Shown: positions 1-11,430, numbered from the stretch's first letter. The stretch is DNA of 64,000 nucleotides from Brachynemurus nebulosus (GCA_035578155.1 JAPWDM010000004.1:40793551-40857550); one strand, 5' to 3'. Made by a program: numbers and translations. The notes: generated by a model not told the origin, from the letters alone.

Positions 1-585
1 ATCAAAATTTAGACAAGTTCTAATTGAGCTAGAGGTTTCAAAATTTGCGTACGTGTATAACCTTGATCACAATGCAATATTGTATAATTAGTTTTGTACT
101 AAATCGCCCCAAACCAAAATTTTTGATTTTTAGTCTTGTGCAACTTTTTTGACATTTCGAACTGTCAAATATTGTCGATTAATTTTACATTGCAAATTTT
201 AGTTTCTACAGCTATGTATAATTAAGGTAAAATAATCGATTAAAATACAGCTAATAAAGTTACTTCTTTATCAATTTTTTAAAATTAATTTAAACGTCAA
301 ATGATAATTGATTTTCCTGAATTTGAATTAGCTTTTTAAAAGCTTTCATTTAACTTGTTATGTTAGTTTGTCTGTTTAGATCAAATCTTGGAATCAAAAT
401 TTAGACAAGTTCTAATTGAGCTAGAGGTTTCAAATTTTGCATACGTGTATAACTTGGATGGCAAAGCAGTATTGTATAATAAGTGTTGTCCTAAATTCCC
501 TTAAAACTAAAATTGCCGATCTTTAGTCTTATGTAAATTTTTGATATTTCGGACTGTCAAATATTCTCCCATGATTTTTAACATT
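1..585. repeat. 392-bp direct tandem repeat, two diverged copies
   Basis: The segment starting at base 1 (ATCAAAATTTAGACAAG) starts again at 393, and similarity continues for about 190 bases with scattered substitutions. The window edge cuts the array, so more copies may lie upstream. No coding potential is visible. Bases 586-703 are AT-rich spacer. Confidence 0.8.
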
Positions 586-703
586 GCAATTTTTAGTTTC
601 CATAGTCATGTTTGATTTCGATTACCATATAAGTAAAAAAAATTCTTTATCTTTCAAATTAATTGTGATTAAACTAAAAAGTATAAAATAAATTTAATTA
701 AAC

Positions 704-994
704 AAATAGTTTTTTAAAGCAAGCTTTTATTTAAAAATGAACTAAAATGTGTAAAATAAGTCTTGAGTGAAGTTTGAAGCAATGTGCAACATAATTTATA
801 AAAGCTTGAGGCGTTTAACCAAGTTTGGCAACTACTGAGGAGTAAAGTGGCTATTCACATCTGAAACAAAAATAATTAATAATAACGCCTCAAAATTTTA
901 TAAATTATGTTGTACGTTGCTTCAAACTTCACTCAAAACTTATTTTATACATTTTAGTTCATTTTTAAATAAAAGCTTGCTTTAATAACTATTT
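704..994. mobile_element. Foldback MITE-like palindrome
   Basis: Two arms of about 115 bases are inverted copies of each other. The left arm begins near 704 and contains AAGCAAGCTTTTATTTAAAA; the right arm ends near 994 with its reverse complement. A loop of about 60 bases separates them. There is no ORF. The right end abuts a T-run and the minisatellite array at 1003. A non-autonomous DNA transposon is the simplest reading, but no target duplication could be fixed. Confidence 0.75.
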
Positions 995-1009
995 TTTTTT
1001 TTGGATGTG

Positions 1010-1150
1010 GCTATTTATACATACAGTATGTATACGCAATTGGCTATTTATACATACAGTATGTATATGCAATTGGCTATTTATACATACAGTATGTATA
1101 CAAAATTGACTATTTATACATACAGTATGTATATGAAATTAGCTGTTTAT
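1010..1150 (+). repeat. 33-bp minisatellite array, left copy
   Basis: About four units of GGCTATTTATACATACAGTA followed by TGTATACGCAATT. Each unit carries the small palindrome CATACAGTATG. The last unit decays near 1145. The same unit is present, inverted, at 5095-5360. Confidence 0.85.
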
Positions 1151-1452
1151 CCTCCTTATTCCAAATAAAATTTTTTTTTTCAAATTTTTGATTTTTTGTA
1201 AAATTTGTGTTTATGACTATTAAAAGAAATCAAAAAACCACTTTTAAATTTTTATTTTTTTTTTTTTACTGACAAAACTTGATGTCGACTATAGTAGACA
1301 TTTGGAATAACGCTTACTCAATTGACATCTAAAAAATGTTAATTTCTTAAGAATTTATGGAAATAGTTGGTTAAGAAAATACAATAGATGAATGGAAAAT
1401 ATGTGTAATAATTATAAAATAATTATTGTAATGATAATGAACACATGAGGGT

Positions 1453-1944
1453 TTACACATTTATAAGAGGGTTCACTTTCCAAAGTTTGGAAGCAGCATT
1501 TTGCGCTGGAGCCACTTCATTGTCATAAACAACTTTTAAATTTCTCATGATAGCAAAAAATTGGTCTCTGGGTAAGATTGCAATGGAAGAAACCATTGTT
1601 TTGTGATGATAGTACATTCTTGTTCTTGGAGGTCCCATTACGGACATTTTGATGGAGGTACCAAAAAACCTTTTTGTTTGCTCATTATTTAAAATTGGCG
1701 GGCGCCCTTTTTTTTCAGTATAGCTACGATTGGTTTTTTCTGTAACCAGATTGAAAATATCTTCAGAAATGTACATACTACATAAACATATTTTTTTAAT
1801 TATTACGTAGCCGGTTTCCAAATGTCGACTATAGTAGACATAAAAGTTTCTGGCGTTACTATGACAACTAAACTCATGAAACATTCTAAACAAATATCTT
1901 ATTTCCTTCTCTGGACATTCATAATAACATATTAACCCCCACAT
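1453..1944 (-). pseudogene. piggyBac-type transposase fragment (N-terminal part of the DDE_Tnp_1_7 region)
   Basis: The 163-residue ORF resembles the segment of piggyBac transposases before the catalytic core. It runs from a FxxIxxxTN-like stretch (DIFNLVTEKTNRSY), through an ExxxFxGxxIxMxxxxxP-like stretch (NNEQTKRFFGTSIKMSVMGPP), to a RDQFxxIxRNLKxxxDN stretch near residues 126-143 and a KxNPLI end. The usual catalytic aspartates lie further downstream in the family and are absent, since the ORF stops at KVNPLINV. A near-palindrome, ATGTCGACTATAGTAGACAT, occurs inside the ORF (about 1823) and again outside it (about 1281), with a decayed form near 4078. This is a transposase relic, not a host gene. 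The family call is by remembered motif pattern, not a search. Confidence 0.6.
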
Positions 1945-1959
1945 ATTAAAAAATAATTT

Positions 1960-3880
1960 ATTTAATATACTAAAAAATTAGGCTTTACCCTAGAATATTG
2001 GGGCACTTTATGATTATCATAAAATCTTTGAAAAATTTTTAAAAACGAAAAAAAGGTCATTTATGACGGTTTTATTGACATGTGTACTTATATATTATCA
2101 TTATTATGTTCGTGTATGTACCAGGTGTTACAAGTTGTTCATTCATTAAAAAATAAAATATTTCTAGTCTTTATGTTTAGTCAATTTTTTAGTGATATGA
2201 TTATAACTAAACATTGTAAACTATTATAAGTATTTTATTTAATTAAATATTTCAAGTACTTGATTTAATTAAAATATTAACCAATTTATTATTGACCTGA
2301 ATACGTCTTATAAATCAGTTTGACAAAATAATGTAAAATGCGTCAGGAAAGTAGAAAAGATTTTAACCCTATTATATAAATATTTTTTATTTTGTGCAAT
2401 ATTTCCTGTCTACCATTTGCATGTTAATAAAAATTAACTTACAATACCCGTTTTACGCGAAATTTGTAGCAGGTAAACACCATTTGTAAGTACAAAAGTT
2501 GGAATTTCCACTTTTGGAGCAGTAATAAAATATTATCAATCCTTTTGTGTTACGCAACAGTATCTACTTAAAAATAATTTAAATACTAACTTGAGGTACC
2601 ATCACAGTGTGATTCTGCCAAAAAGTAGTCAATTTTCACAATTTTTTTTCGGATGGATAGGATCGGGGAATGGGGAGGAATTTTTTTTTACGATTAATAC
2701 CACTATTTGACAAAACAAAAATATTTTTTTATTCATTTTTATTTATTTTTATAATTATTATAATTTTTTGAAAAAAATGTCTTTAAAAAAGGGCGGATAT
2801 TGGTGCCCACGATTGCGGCCGCAGTTTTCATCTGAGAAAAAAAATTAAATAGATTGTTAACCTGTAGGTAAGCCGCTATGTTCCTATGGGAGCTTTTTTT
2901 TTCTTTTGAAATCTTCCTATTTTTTCACGCGTAAAACTGTAAAAAATTTTGTACTTTTTATTCAAACCGTCGCCATTTTTCCAAATTTCAAAAAAAAGCT
3001 CCAATAGGGACATAGCGGTTTACCTACAGATTGATAATCTATTTGATTTTTTTTTCCGGATAAAAACTGCGGCCTTTTTTAAAGACACTTTTTTCAAAAA
3101 ATTATAATAAATATAAACAATAAATAAAAATAAGTAAAAAAAATATTTTTGTATTGTCAAATAGTGGTATTAATCGCAAAAAAAATTCATCCCCATTCCC
3201 CCATCCTATCTATTCGAAAAAAAATTGTGAAAATTGACTACTTTTCGGCAGAATCACACTGTGATGGTACCTTAAAAATAATAATGTATTAAATGACGGT
3301 ATAACTTTTATATGAATAAATTTTAATTTTAGTTTTAAAAAAAAATTAATTATATGATGAATTTATATTGTAATTGCAATTAAAATTATTTTACTGAATA
3401 AATAACTTGTTACACCTAGTATACATTCTACTACATTCATAAAAGATAATAATTAGGTAAGCATATTTGTTAATATTGTAACAAACATTAAATCAAATGT
3501 GGCACTTATAATAACATTTACCTCATAAACTATTACATATTTCTCTAAATCTTTCCTTAAAACATACACACATTTTATTCTGAATTACTTGAAATAGTTT
3601 ACAATACTTATTGTTATAATCATATAATTAAAAAATTGATTAAACACAAAGAATATAAAGATTTGATTTTTTTAATGAATGAATAACTTGTAACACCTGG
3701 TACCTATACGAGCAGAATGTGTAAGTACCCACGTAAATGTTAAACACGGAACCGTCATAAAAGACCCTTTTCTCATTGTTCAAAAAGTTTCGTGCTGTTA
3801 AAAGGTACAATTTTCAAAAATTTTGTGAAAACCATAAAGTGCCCCAATATTTTAGGATTTAACCAAAAAATTATTTATAT
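1960..3880. repeat. Nested inverted repeat around a foldback MITE
   Basis: Outer arms: 1966-2280 and about 3560-3880 are diverged reverse complements. Both carry GGGGCACTTTATG or its complement and the GTAACACCTGGTACC or ACCAGGTGTTACAAG segment. They enclose the inner palindrome at 2591-3275, so the whole stretch could fold into one long hairpin. No ORF is credible here. Confidence 0.7.
2591..3275. mobile_element. Foldback MITE with TTAA-like flanks
   Basis: The element begins GGTACCATCACAGTGTGATT at 2595 and ends with its reverse complement at 3271. The arms stay similar inward for about 300 bases, including the inner AGCTCC(C)ATAGG(G/A)ACATAGCGG segment on each side. The outer flanks are TTGA on the left and TTAA on the right, which fits a decayed piggyBac-type TTAA target site. 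It is non-coding and probably mobilised in trans. Confidence 0.7.
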
Positions 3881-4059
3881 TCACGAAGACGCTGGGAACT
3901 ACCCTTTGTAGCGATGCGCTAATTTCAAACTGCTGTTGAATATCAACAATGAACGTGGATCCAACTGAAAAAAATTCTGTAATATGCTGCTATCTATGAG
4001 GAAGACAGTGGTAGTCCTGTCAGTGCTGTCAACCCACTCTGAAGCGGTAATTAAAATTC

Positions 4060-4205
4060 CCTACGAAATGTTGTTTTATGTCGACTACGGTCGACGGTTG
4101 GAACGAGGAGGTTATACATATGATATGTAGGTATAGTAAACTGGCTATTCAAACATGCAGTATGTATACGCAATTAGCTACTTATACATACTGGCTGTAT
4201 GCGCT
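4060..4205 (+). repeat. Decayed 33-bp minisatellite units and GTCGAC palindrome
   Basis: About two degenerate units of the minisatellite lie near 4140-4200 in the same orientation as the left array. They are preceded by TGTCGACTACGGTCGACGG, a relative of the near-palindrome seen twice near the piggyBac fragment. 3881-4060 shows nothing else. Confidence 0.55.
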
Positions 4206-4320
4206 ATTATTACAAATATTAATATTTGTATAATATAATAACTGCACAATTATAAATAATTATAGTTTTAAGTTCAATTACAATGTTGTTCAATAAAGTA
4301 ATAAATAAACTATGAAGTAT

Positions 4321-5050
4321 CATTTAATCAACGGCAGGACCTCCGATTGAACTGAATTTTTTTTTACATAATCTTTTTGGCTTAAGAAGTTACCCCCGCC
4401 CTCTAAATGGATTTTTGACGACGCGGACTGAAAGTGTATTTTTCAACCCTCCGAATGTTTAAGTATAGGGATTTCTAAAACATAGTTTCCATTACCATGG
4501 CAAAAAAAATTAAAAATAGATTCTTGTAGAATTGGGTGAGTAGTATAAAAAGGGAAGAATAAAGTTTTTCGATATTTTGCTTAGTTTTCGAGATATTAGG
4601 TATCAAATTTCTAAAACTTACTTTATTGAATAAATAATGAATTATACATATAATATGTATTGTATAATGTGTGTACCCATATAGTATAAATTTCTTTGTG
4701 TATATATTAGCTCATTTTTAAGTATAATATTATTAATGGTATATTAAGGCTTTTATTGCCAGAAGTAAGTAGAAAATTGACTGAACGGCTTCACTGAAAT
4801 CTAATTTTCAGGCAAAGGGTAATTAAATAATTTTGAAACGATTACACGCCAAGAGGCCCATTTGTAAATAATTACCTTTTTGTCAAAAAATGAGATTTCA
4901 ATGATGCTGTCACGTTCATTTTTTACTTATTTCTATGAATAGAAACCGAAATATACCTACTATAAAAAATTTATTTAAAAATGAAAAATTCAGTTAAAAA
5001 GATAATAAAATTCAACTCAATCGGAGGTATGCGGTTTTTAGAACTCTATA
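4321..5050. repeat. Degenerate foldback repeat
   Basis: CCTCCGATTGAACTGAATT near 4340 is answered by AATTCAACTCAATCGGAGG near 5008. Inside, TGAAATCTAATTTTCAGGCA near 4795 pairs with a diverged inverted copy near 4885. The arms are weaker than in the neighbouring MITE. No protein is supported. Confidence 0.55.
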
Positions 5051-5094
5051 GGGGTGTCAGGTTTAGTTGAGGGTAGTTTTGGTGTTGCTACTTG

Positions 5095-5362
5095 TATACA
5101 TAATTATGTATAAGTAGCCAGTTGCATATACATACTGCTTGATTAAATAGCTAATTCAGTATACAAATCATATGTATAAATATATATAGCCAATTGCGTG
5201 TACATATTGTATGTATAAATAGCCAATTGCGTATACATACTGTATGTATAATTAGCCAATTCTGTATATATACTGTATGTATAAATAACCAATTGCATAT
5301 ACATACTGTATGTATAAATAGCCAATTGCGTATACATACTGTATGTATAAATAGCCACATCC
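5095..5362 (-). repeat. 33-bp minisatellite array, right copy (inverted)
   Basis: About eight units of the reverse complement of the left-array unit (CATACTGTATGTATAAATAG plus CCAATTGCGTATA). Because 33 is divisible by three and the unit lacks stops, several frames stay open as Tyr/Thr-rich repeats. These are artefacts, not genes. Confidence 0.85.
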
Positions 5363-5976
5363 TTTTTTTTTAAATTTATTTATTATCTTTTTAGTTATCT
5401 CCGTAACTATTCGGTTTTAGCCGGGAAGGTGGTAGATATCAATTACTTATAGTCTTACCATATCGTTAGTACAGTAATTAACCTAAGTTTCGATTGAGGG
5501 CAGTTTCACCATGGAAGTACGGCTAGACCCTTTCTTAAAATCTGATCTCCATCAAATATATTACTAGTATTCCACGCAAGAGGGCGGATCCAGTCTGTTG
5601 AAAAGGGGGGGGGGGGAAGGCTGCCTCTAATCCTAGGAGAAATTTTGGAGAATTGTGTGTTTTGAATTGTATGTTTAACTAAAAAAGTTACCTATTGTAG
5701 GTCAAAGGGGGGGGGGCTGCAGCCCCCACAGCCAGCCCTCTGGATCCACCTTTGATTCCATGGGCAATTTACTATGAACATTTCGACATATTCCTAGTAA
5801 TATAATACAATATATTTTTGATATAATGTTGCCACTTGTCTGAAAATTATAGGCTGTCATGTTATATTGTGCAAATACTTGATACCTTACTTGAAAACAA
5901 GAGTGGTTACAGATGTGCGTATCCGCATTCACAATTTTTAAGACATTAACATCAATTTCTGTTTTGGTGTGAATGT
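5363..5976. other. Spacer with poly-G runs
   Basis: AT-rich sequence with two G-runs of ten or more bases near 5606 and 5707. No conserved ORF, RNA gene or repeat partner was recognised. Confidence 0.5.
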
Positions 5977-6155
5977 AAAGCTGAGTGTCCACTAGGTCGG
6001 AAACGCGGAGCGGCGCAATTCCGCTCTCGGAGAAAAATACATCTGAATAAATGCAAGTTCGTCCACTATGTCGGCAGAGCGGCGCGGTATTGCCCCGAAC
6101 ATATTATGGAGGTGAGTACCGCGCCGCGTTTCCGACCTAGTGGACGCTCAGCTTA
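5977..6155. mobile_element. Short GC-rich TIR MITE
   Basis: The left end, AAGCTGAGTGTCCACTAGGT with CGGAAACGCGG, is matched at the right end by CGTTTCCGACCTAGTGGACG with CTCAGCTT, giving TIRs of about 35 bases. TA dinucleotides flank both ends. The interior holds further GCGGCGC palindromic pieces. At about 178 bases it is a typical non-coding MITE, lying just 3' of the receptor exon on the minus strand, in the presumed intron. Confidence 0.75.
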
Positions 6156-6403
6156 ATGCGGATGTAAATTTTTGAAAATTAAAACCGGCATTTGATGAAA
6201 AATACCGTTTTAACGGGTACTCGAAGCTCCTATCAGAACGAGAGTTGAACTTATTTGGTAAAATAAAAAGCGGCCAAACTTCAATTTCACTTAATACGCA
6301 TCTAATTCTGCCTATTAAATGTAAATGTAATATTACATCCGCAACAACCGTATTTGAAAATATCAATTCCCAGTATCATCAATATACAACAAACACTACA
6401 TAC

Positions 6404-6647
6404 CTATCAAGAGCAATAGCAACAAGATGTAATATTGACGCGGTACAACAGAGTACATCACTCGATGTCCACATGTCACATAGTTCCGGCCCCAGTGTCC
6501 ATTGTTTACTCACTTCGTAGACGGCACTGAGTGGCATAACAAGACAGGCGACCAACAGATCAGCCACGGCCAACGACAATATCAAATAATTGGCAACATT
6601 CTGTAAATTTCGTTCAAGTAGTATGGCGGCTATTACGAACACATTTC
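6404..6647 (-). CDS. 5-HT1: 5-HT1-type serotonin receptor, internal exon (end of TM1 through TM3)
   Basis: The exon encodes 80 complete codons of a class-A amine GPCR that couples serotonin binding to G proteins at the plasma membrane. It contains [10 protein letters not shown] (TM1 end, conserved N), [18 protein letters not shown] (TM2, with the conserved D), MPLSAVYE, the extracellular-loop W and Cys of GPELCDMW, and [20 protein letters not shown]. The last stretch is TM3, with the amine-contact Asp, and runs into the DRY motif. The minus strand shows a polypyrimidine tract and CAG before 6647 and GATAG|GTATGT after 6404. The intron phases are therefore 1 and 2, the second splitting the Arg of DRY. 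Reading further adds non-GPCR residues, as expected for introns. The match is much closer to insect 5-HT1 receptors than to 5-HT7 or tyramine receptors; 1A versus 1B cannot be settled. Neighbouring exons were not found in the window, implying long introns or an isolated exon copy. Confidence 0.85.
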
Positions 6648-8802
6648 CTGCAAACAGAAAACAATAAATGTCAGAATAGCAATCTCTGTATACATAGTGA
6701 ATTGTAATGGTAGTGTATACGGCTATTATTATTTGATATAGAACTTTATAATATAAATACATAAGAGAAAATACAAGAATAATCAGAAATCAGCTAGAAT
6801 AGTTATCAGCTAGTAATCAGCTAGATATTGCCGGAATTACAATACTAACTTTTAAGGTTTTGCAGTTTATTTTCATTTGCAGAATTATTATTTATAAGAT
6901 ATTTCTTTATGATGACAGTGGTTTTGTAGTGGATTATACTAGCCACTGTCAGAAATGATAACGCAATTTTTATTTCGCTTAACGCGTTACATTACTTTAA
7001 AATGCCCCAAAAAGGTATTATTGTGGAATTTTTTTCCTCAACGAATAACGCAATCAATATAATCCTTTTTAGAGATCATTCGTGCCTTGAAGTAAACAAA
7101 AAAATTATTTTTCTATTTAAATAACGCAATGGTGGCGCGGGCGTAAATCGAACGCAAACGCTTTTTCCGAAGTGATTCATAGTGAGAAACAAAACTTTAT
7201 AGACAGCAGCCAGAAAATAAAATTTTTTTTTCATCATTTACATTAATTTTACTAAGAGAGTACACAATCTATTTAAGATAGTTACTGCGACATTCAACTT
7301 TTCAACAGAATAGTTTCAAATTTTAACACTAGAACAGACAAGAAGAATGCTATATCTGATTGTCCTTGTAATTTGGGAAAGATTGATCGCTTCTGAGTTA
7401 AGATAATTAGGGTTAAAATTTATACCTACTCCATGTATTAGATCTGAAAATTCTGACTACGTACCCTTATTTTGTATTTAACAATATAATGACTCGACAG
7501 AATTCAATAAAAAATTAGACAAAGAAAGACTAATAAGTCCTGAATGTCAAGAAAAATTGAATTTTTTGTTGATCGTTTTGAATTGAAGATATCATCAGAG
7601 AAATTATAATATTTTAATAAGAATTTAACATCGACACCAGTTTCAAGCAATTAAACCATAGCAATTTGACAATGCTGTATGACACTACAACTCGCATACA
7701 GCAGCACGAATTTCAAAATTTCAATTACAAAGTGTATTAATAAATAATTTTTTTTTTTTTTTATATTATCTTTTAAAAAAGATATTAATAAAGAATATTA
7801 AATACCATTAATTTGTAACTCAATGAAGATTATAAATAATAAATTATTATTATTACAAATAAAATTATTTAAAACTGGTTATAAATAACTGGTTTCTTGG
7901 TATTTACTTGAATATAGTATTCATAGATGTCACACAGAATATCATCATGTATTGAAAATTATATATGTATGAAAACTTTACTCAGTGGTGTGTATGCATA
8001 GAGAAATAATATGTTTGTTGGGTAAATCACGATGACGCCAGAGTATTTATCATAAAAAACTTTGATGATATAAGTGTGTATGCACAGGCTATGTTTGAAA
8101 GTAGGCATACATGTTTGGATGAAAAGTAGTACGTATAAACATTTATCTATTAATAATGACAATAATGACATAAAGTAAGTTTGGTTTATTCGAACCAAAA
8201 TTTTCTCTACTAGCACGTAACAAGGTAACTACCTTAAGAACCTACAGGTGAAATTTCAAGTCAGTCAGATGAAAATTGCTGAAGTTATCTTGCCCACTAT
8301 TTTGGAAAACGGTAAGTAGGTAATTTCGAGAAAATGACTTGTAAAGTTTCAAAACTTGTTTATAATTTTGTGTGTTTTTACTTATCATTAACGCATCTGT
8401 GAACAATTTATGGAAATATAACTTATCTACAATGAAAGATATTATCGACCAAGCTGAGGGACTCCAAAATGCTATGTACGCACTTGAGGCGACATTTTTC
8501 AACAATTTCAACCGCTCCAAGTTGTTTCAGAAGTCCGGTTCAAAACGATTTTTAAAATATTTCCGCAGTCATAGTTCTTTTTGGATATCATTCTAGAGAT
8601 GTTGTTATTTAAGCCAATAAAAAAAGGAGAATATTCTCTTCAAAGTGATATAAGTATTATTAAACTCTTTATATTGTGTCAAACACTAGACGGGTTTCAT
8701 CGTCTCTAAAATAAGCATTAGGCATTCATTAGGGTTGAGTAGACATAAAAGCAAATGAATATTCATATTTGTCGAAATTAACCAGTAAATTAATTATAAA
8801 AA
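6648..8802. other. Probable intron or intergenic DNA, no supported gene
   Basis: AT-rich, unique-looking sequence. The short ORFs at 7959-8216 and 8242-8596 have no recognisable domain and overlap antisense. The receptor exon encoding the N-terminus and TM1 would lie in this direction but was not seen. Confidence 0.45.
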
Positions 8803-9050
8803 GCATTGAAAACCCACGACGTAGTTACAAATAAAAACTCCTGCAATTCCATTTTCCAAACTTGATTATAGTGTAGAATAAGCTAATTTTCATTCGTCGT
8901 GTGTGACATTAAATTACAAAATACACGGCAAGACATATCACACACGACGAATCAAAATTAGCTTATTCTACATTATAATGAAATTTAGAATATGGAAGTG
9001 CAGGAATTTTTATTTATAACTTTTTAGACTCTTCTTCGTGGGTTTTTAAA
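8803..9050. mobile_element. Foldback MITE
   Basis: Arms of about 110 bases. The core is GTAGAATAAGCTAATTTTCA and TTCGTCGTGTGTGA on the left, with the reverse complement at about 8940-8972. Outer matches are GAAAACCCACGACG near 8808 and CGTGGGTTTTTAAAAC near 9037. It is non-coding; no target duplication was fixed. Confidence 0.75.
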
Positions 9051-9182
9051 ACTTTCTTATTTGAAACTTTTTAGAGCTTTCTGTCCTGAGTTTTTTAAAA
9101 AAAATTTAATTTTAAATCCATGTTCAATAAAAGTATTTTATTGTACGGTACACTATTTGCGCAAGTACAACTTGCATCTATT

Positions 9183-9536
9183 CGTTTTTTATAAAAGCTG
9201 GCTAAGAACCACCTCGTAATTACCAGCCTTCAAAGTGCCTTGTTAAAATTTTTTAATTTACTCATCCTGGAAATCCTGAAATATCCTGGAAATGACTATA
9301 CCAATGTTCATTAAGACTGGTTAAGAAAAGTCCCGCAAAATCACCAGCATTTAAAATGGATTTCTAAATTATTTTAATTTTTTTTATCCTGGATTTCCTG
9401 GAATATCCTGGAAATCGCCCAACCAATTTTCATCAAACCAGGCTAAGAATCATCCCTGTATTACGAGCTCTTAGATTAAAAAAATCGCATTAAAGTTAGT
9501 TGAGGCGTTTTGGAGATAAATGGCAACACGCACACA

Positions 9537-9587
<51 letters not shown>

Positions 9588-9590
9588 TGG
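9183..9590. repeat. Diverged ~125-bp tandem repeats ending in a (CA)n microsatellite
   Basis: Two to three units share TCCTGGAAATCCTGAAATAT-like and GGCTAAGAAnCA(T/C)C segments. They lead into GGAGATAAATGGCAACACGC and about 60 bases of (CA)n (about 9527-9587). This has the look of a retroposon 3' end with a microsatellite tail, but no ORF is attached. Confidence 0.6.
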
Positions 9591-10640
9591 ATACTATTAA
9601 TAAAAGAACTGTGGAAATTAGTTTTTCTCACATTTAAAATGTATTTTTGAAATTTATATAACCGAAATTTAGGTAAATTTATGACATTTATTTATGAAAT
9701 TTATTTAATAGGACTGGGACTACATATGTTTAACTACATTTGTGATATATGTCAATATAAAAAAAAACACCAACTTAAAAAAAATAAATACCTAGTCAGA
9801 TACAACCAACATAGCGAAGGAACTGTAACTGATGGCAATAATAGAAAATACGCATTTTTAATAGAGCAAAAACGTACGTGTATTTATTTAATTAATTTAA
9901 AAAATAAAAGTTCTAATTAGGAAATTCAAAATTGAATCAATTGATTAACAAAAATGAATCATTGAATTATCAAAGAACAAGTTACTTGTTGGTTAGGTAT
10001 GTACTGTAAATATCACAATAAATTTTATCTTTGTCTAACTTATAATGTAACTTATTTTGTTTTAGCCAGTAAAAATCCAAAACAACGTTATCAAATATTA
10101 TTAACGTACGTTAATCGAAATTTGTAAACTATATTAAAGTATAACTTAAATGATATTCGACATTTAATAAATTCAGCATTAATAATCAAAATTTAAGTAA
10201 ATCCGAAAGACTTGAAGTACAAAATCAAGTACAAAATTAAATTCCTTTTTGTGACCTTGAGATGTACTTACGGTATTTAAGGTAATTTCTATTATTCTAT
10301 TCAAACTATAAACTATCGTAAAATCACTAACTTATTGTTTTTCTGTTTTATGTTAAAAAAATAAAAAACAACACTGTTCGGAATCCACATCAGAATTTAA
10401 ATTGAAAGACAAACATTAAATAGATATTAAGAATTTCATCATCATTGTCACTGTTACAATTAATGTAAACGAAAATTCTATTGCTCAAATTACCCGACTC
10501 AGACAATTTGAAACAAAAGTGAGGTTATGAACAAAACTGTTTGAATTAGAACCAAATCCTTTTAGTCCAAGAGCTGACAAAGTTCAAAAGGTTTTCTAGT
10601 GATACCTGAATACAGACAAGTAGCTAAGCTATGCCGATTT
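9591..10640. other. AT-rich spacer
   Basis: No supported gene. A short ORF at 9681-9920 has a CxxC but no proper zinc-finger histidines. No repeat partner was recognised. Confidence 0.45.
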
Positions 10641-11430
10641 AATGACACAGTAAAACCCCAATTTTCCGGACTACTTTTTTGACGATGTTAAGAACCGTGT
10701 AGTTTGGGGTCCTACTGTACCTAGAGTATAAATTGATCTTTGACCCGGCACGTATCGAGTACATGTATTTAAAATTTGTTGTTGACATTTGACCCCACAC
10801 GCGCTCATACTGTTGGCCTTGAAACTCCAAAGACATGAGTCATCACTTCGACAAAATAAATTCAAGTTAACCCATTATGCGTCATCACTATTTAGTCGTC
10901 ACAATTTGGTTTTGTGTTAACCCATTACCCGCCAGCAGTAACGTAGTTATTGAATGCAAACCTAACGCATGCGCAGATTGAATTTAAGTACACGACGCAT
11001 GCGCAGACTGAATTTAAGTACCCTACGCATGCGCAGACTAAATTTTAGGCCACAATTTGATAGATGGAGTACACTACCGCGTCAAAAATGTGGGATTACC
11101 CTAACCCAAGGGGTGGTCCCAAACTTTTGACGCCGTACTGTACTTAAATTTTTGGGACACTACCGTGTCAAAAGTGCGGGCCCCGCTGACCAAAAAGGTA
11201 TCCGATCACTTTTTGAAGCGTACTGTACGTGCAAACCTTGACCCCAACACACGCTTGCCTTAATTGCGTCATTTTAAACGAAAAGTACACTACCACGTCA
11301 AAAATGTGGGGAATACCCTAACCCAAGGGTGGCCGCTAAATTTTGTGGGGGCACTGTACCAAACGCTACCGCAAAACTATCTTCGGACTCCAGACTCCAG
11401 ATTTCTGACCGCTACTGTACTGCCGGAAAT
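10641..11430. repeat. Repeat block with ACTGTAC motifs and three 30-bp GCATGCGC units
   Basis: ACGCATGCGCAG recurs at 10965, 10995 and 11025, an exact 30-base spacing. A longer unit starting GTACACTACC(G/A)CGTCAAAAATG occurs at 11069 and 11285. TACTGTAC-type words recur through the block (about 10712, 11132, 11220, 11352 and 11414). The block is GC-richer than its surroundings. The small ORFs across it follow the repeat and are not supported as genes. Confidence 0.65.

Larger units (their letters stand above)
1003..5362. mobile_element. 4.36-kb inverted structure bounded by opposed 33-bp minisatellite arrays
   Basis: The left end starts GGATGTGGCTATTTATAC after a T-run. The right end finishes with the exact reverse complement, GTATAAATAGCCACATCC, followed by another T-run. 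Both ends are arrays of a 33-bp unit. The interior holds a piggyBac transposase fragment and several nested inverted repeats. This looks like one large composite element or an inverted duplication seeded by the minisatellite. T-runs at both ends might be a target duplication but are too simple to prove it. Confidence 0.6.

Noticed and set aside
5143..5360. Tyr/Thr-rich ORFs over the 33-bp minisatellite
   Set aside because: The unit length is divisible by three and lacks stops; the open frames follow from the repeat.
5702..5992. YQVFA in a minus-strand ORF downstream of the receptor exon, considered as the next 5-HT1 exon
   Set aside because: Only five residues match; the TM4-TM5 residues around it are absent and there is no proper exon frame.
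9681..9920. CDICQYKKKHQLKK, considered as a lola-like zinc finger
   Set aside because: It has a CxxC but no correctly spaced histidines and no splice context.
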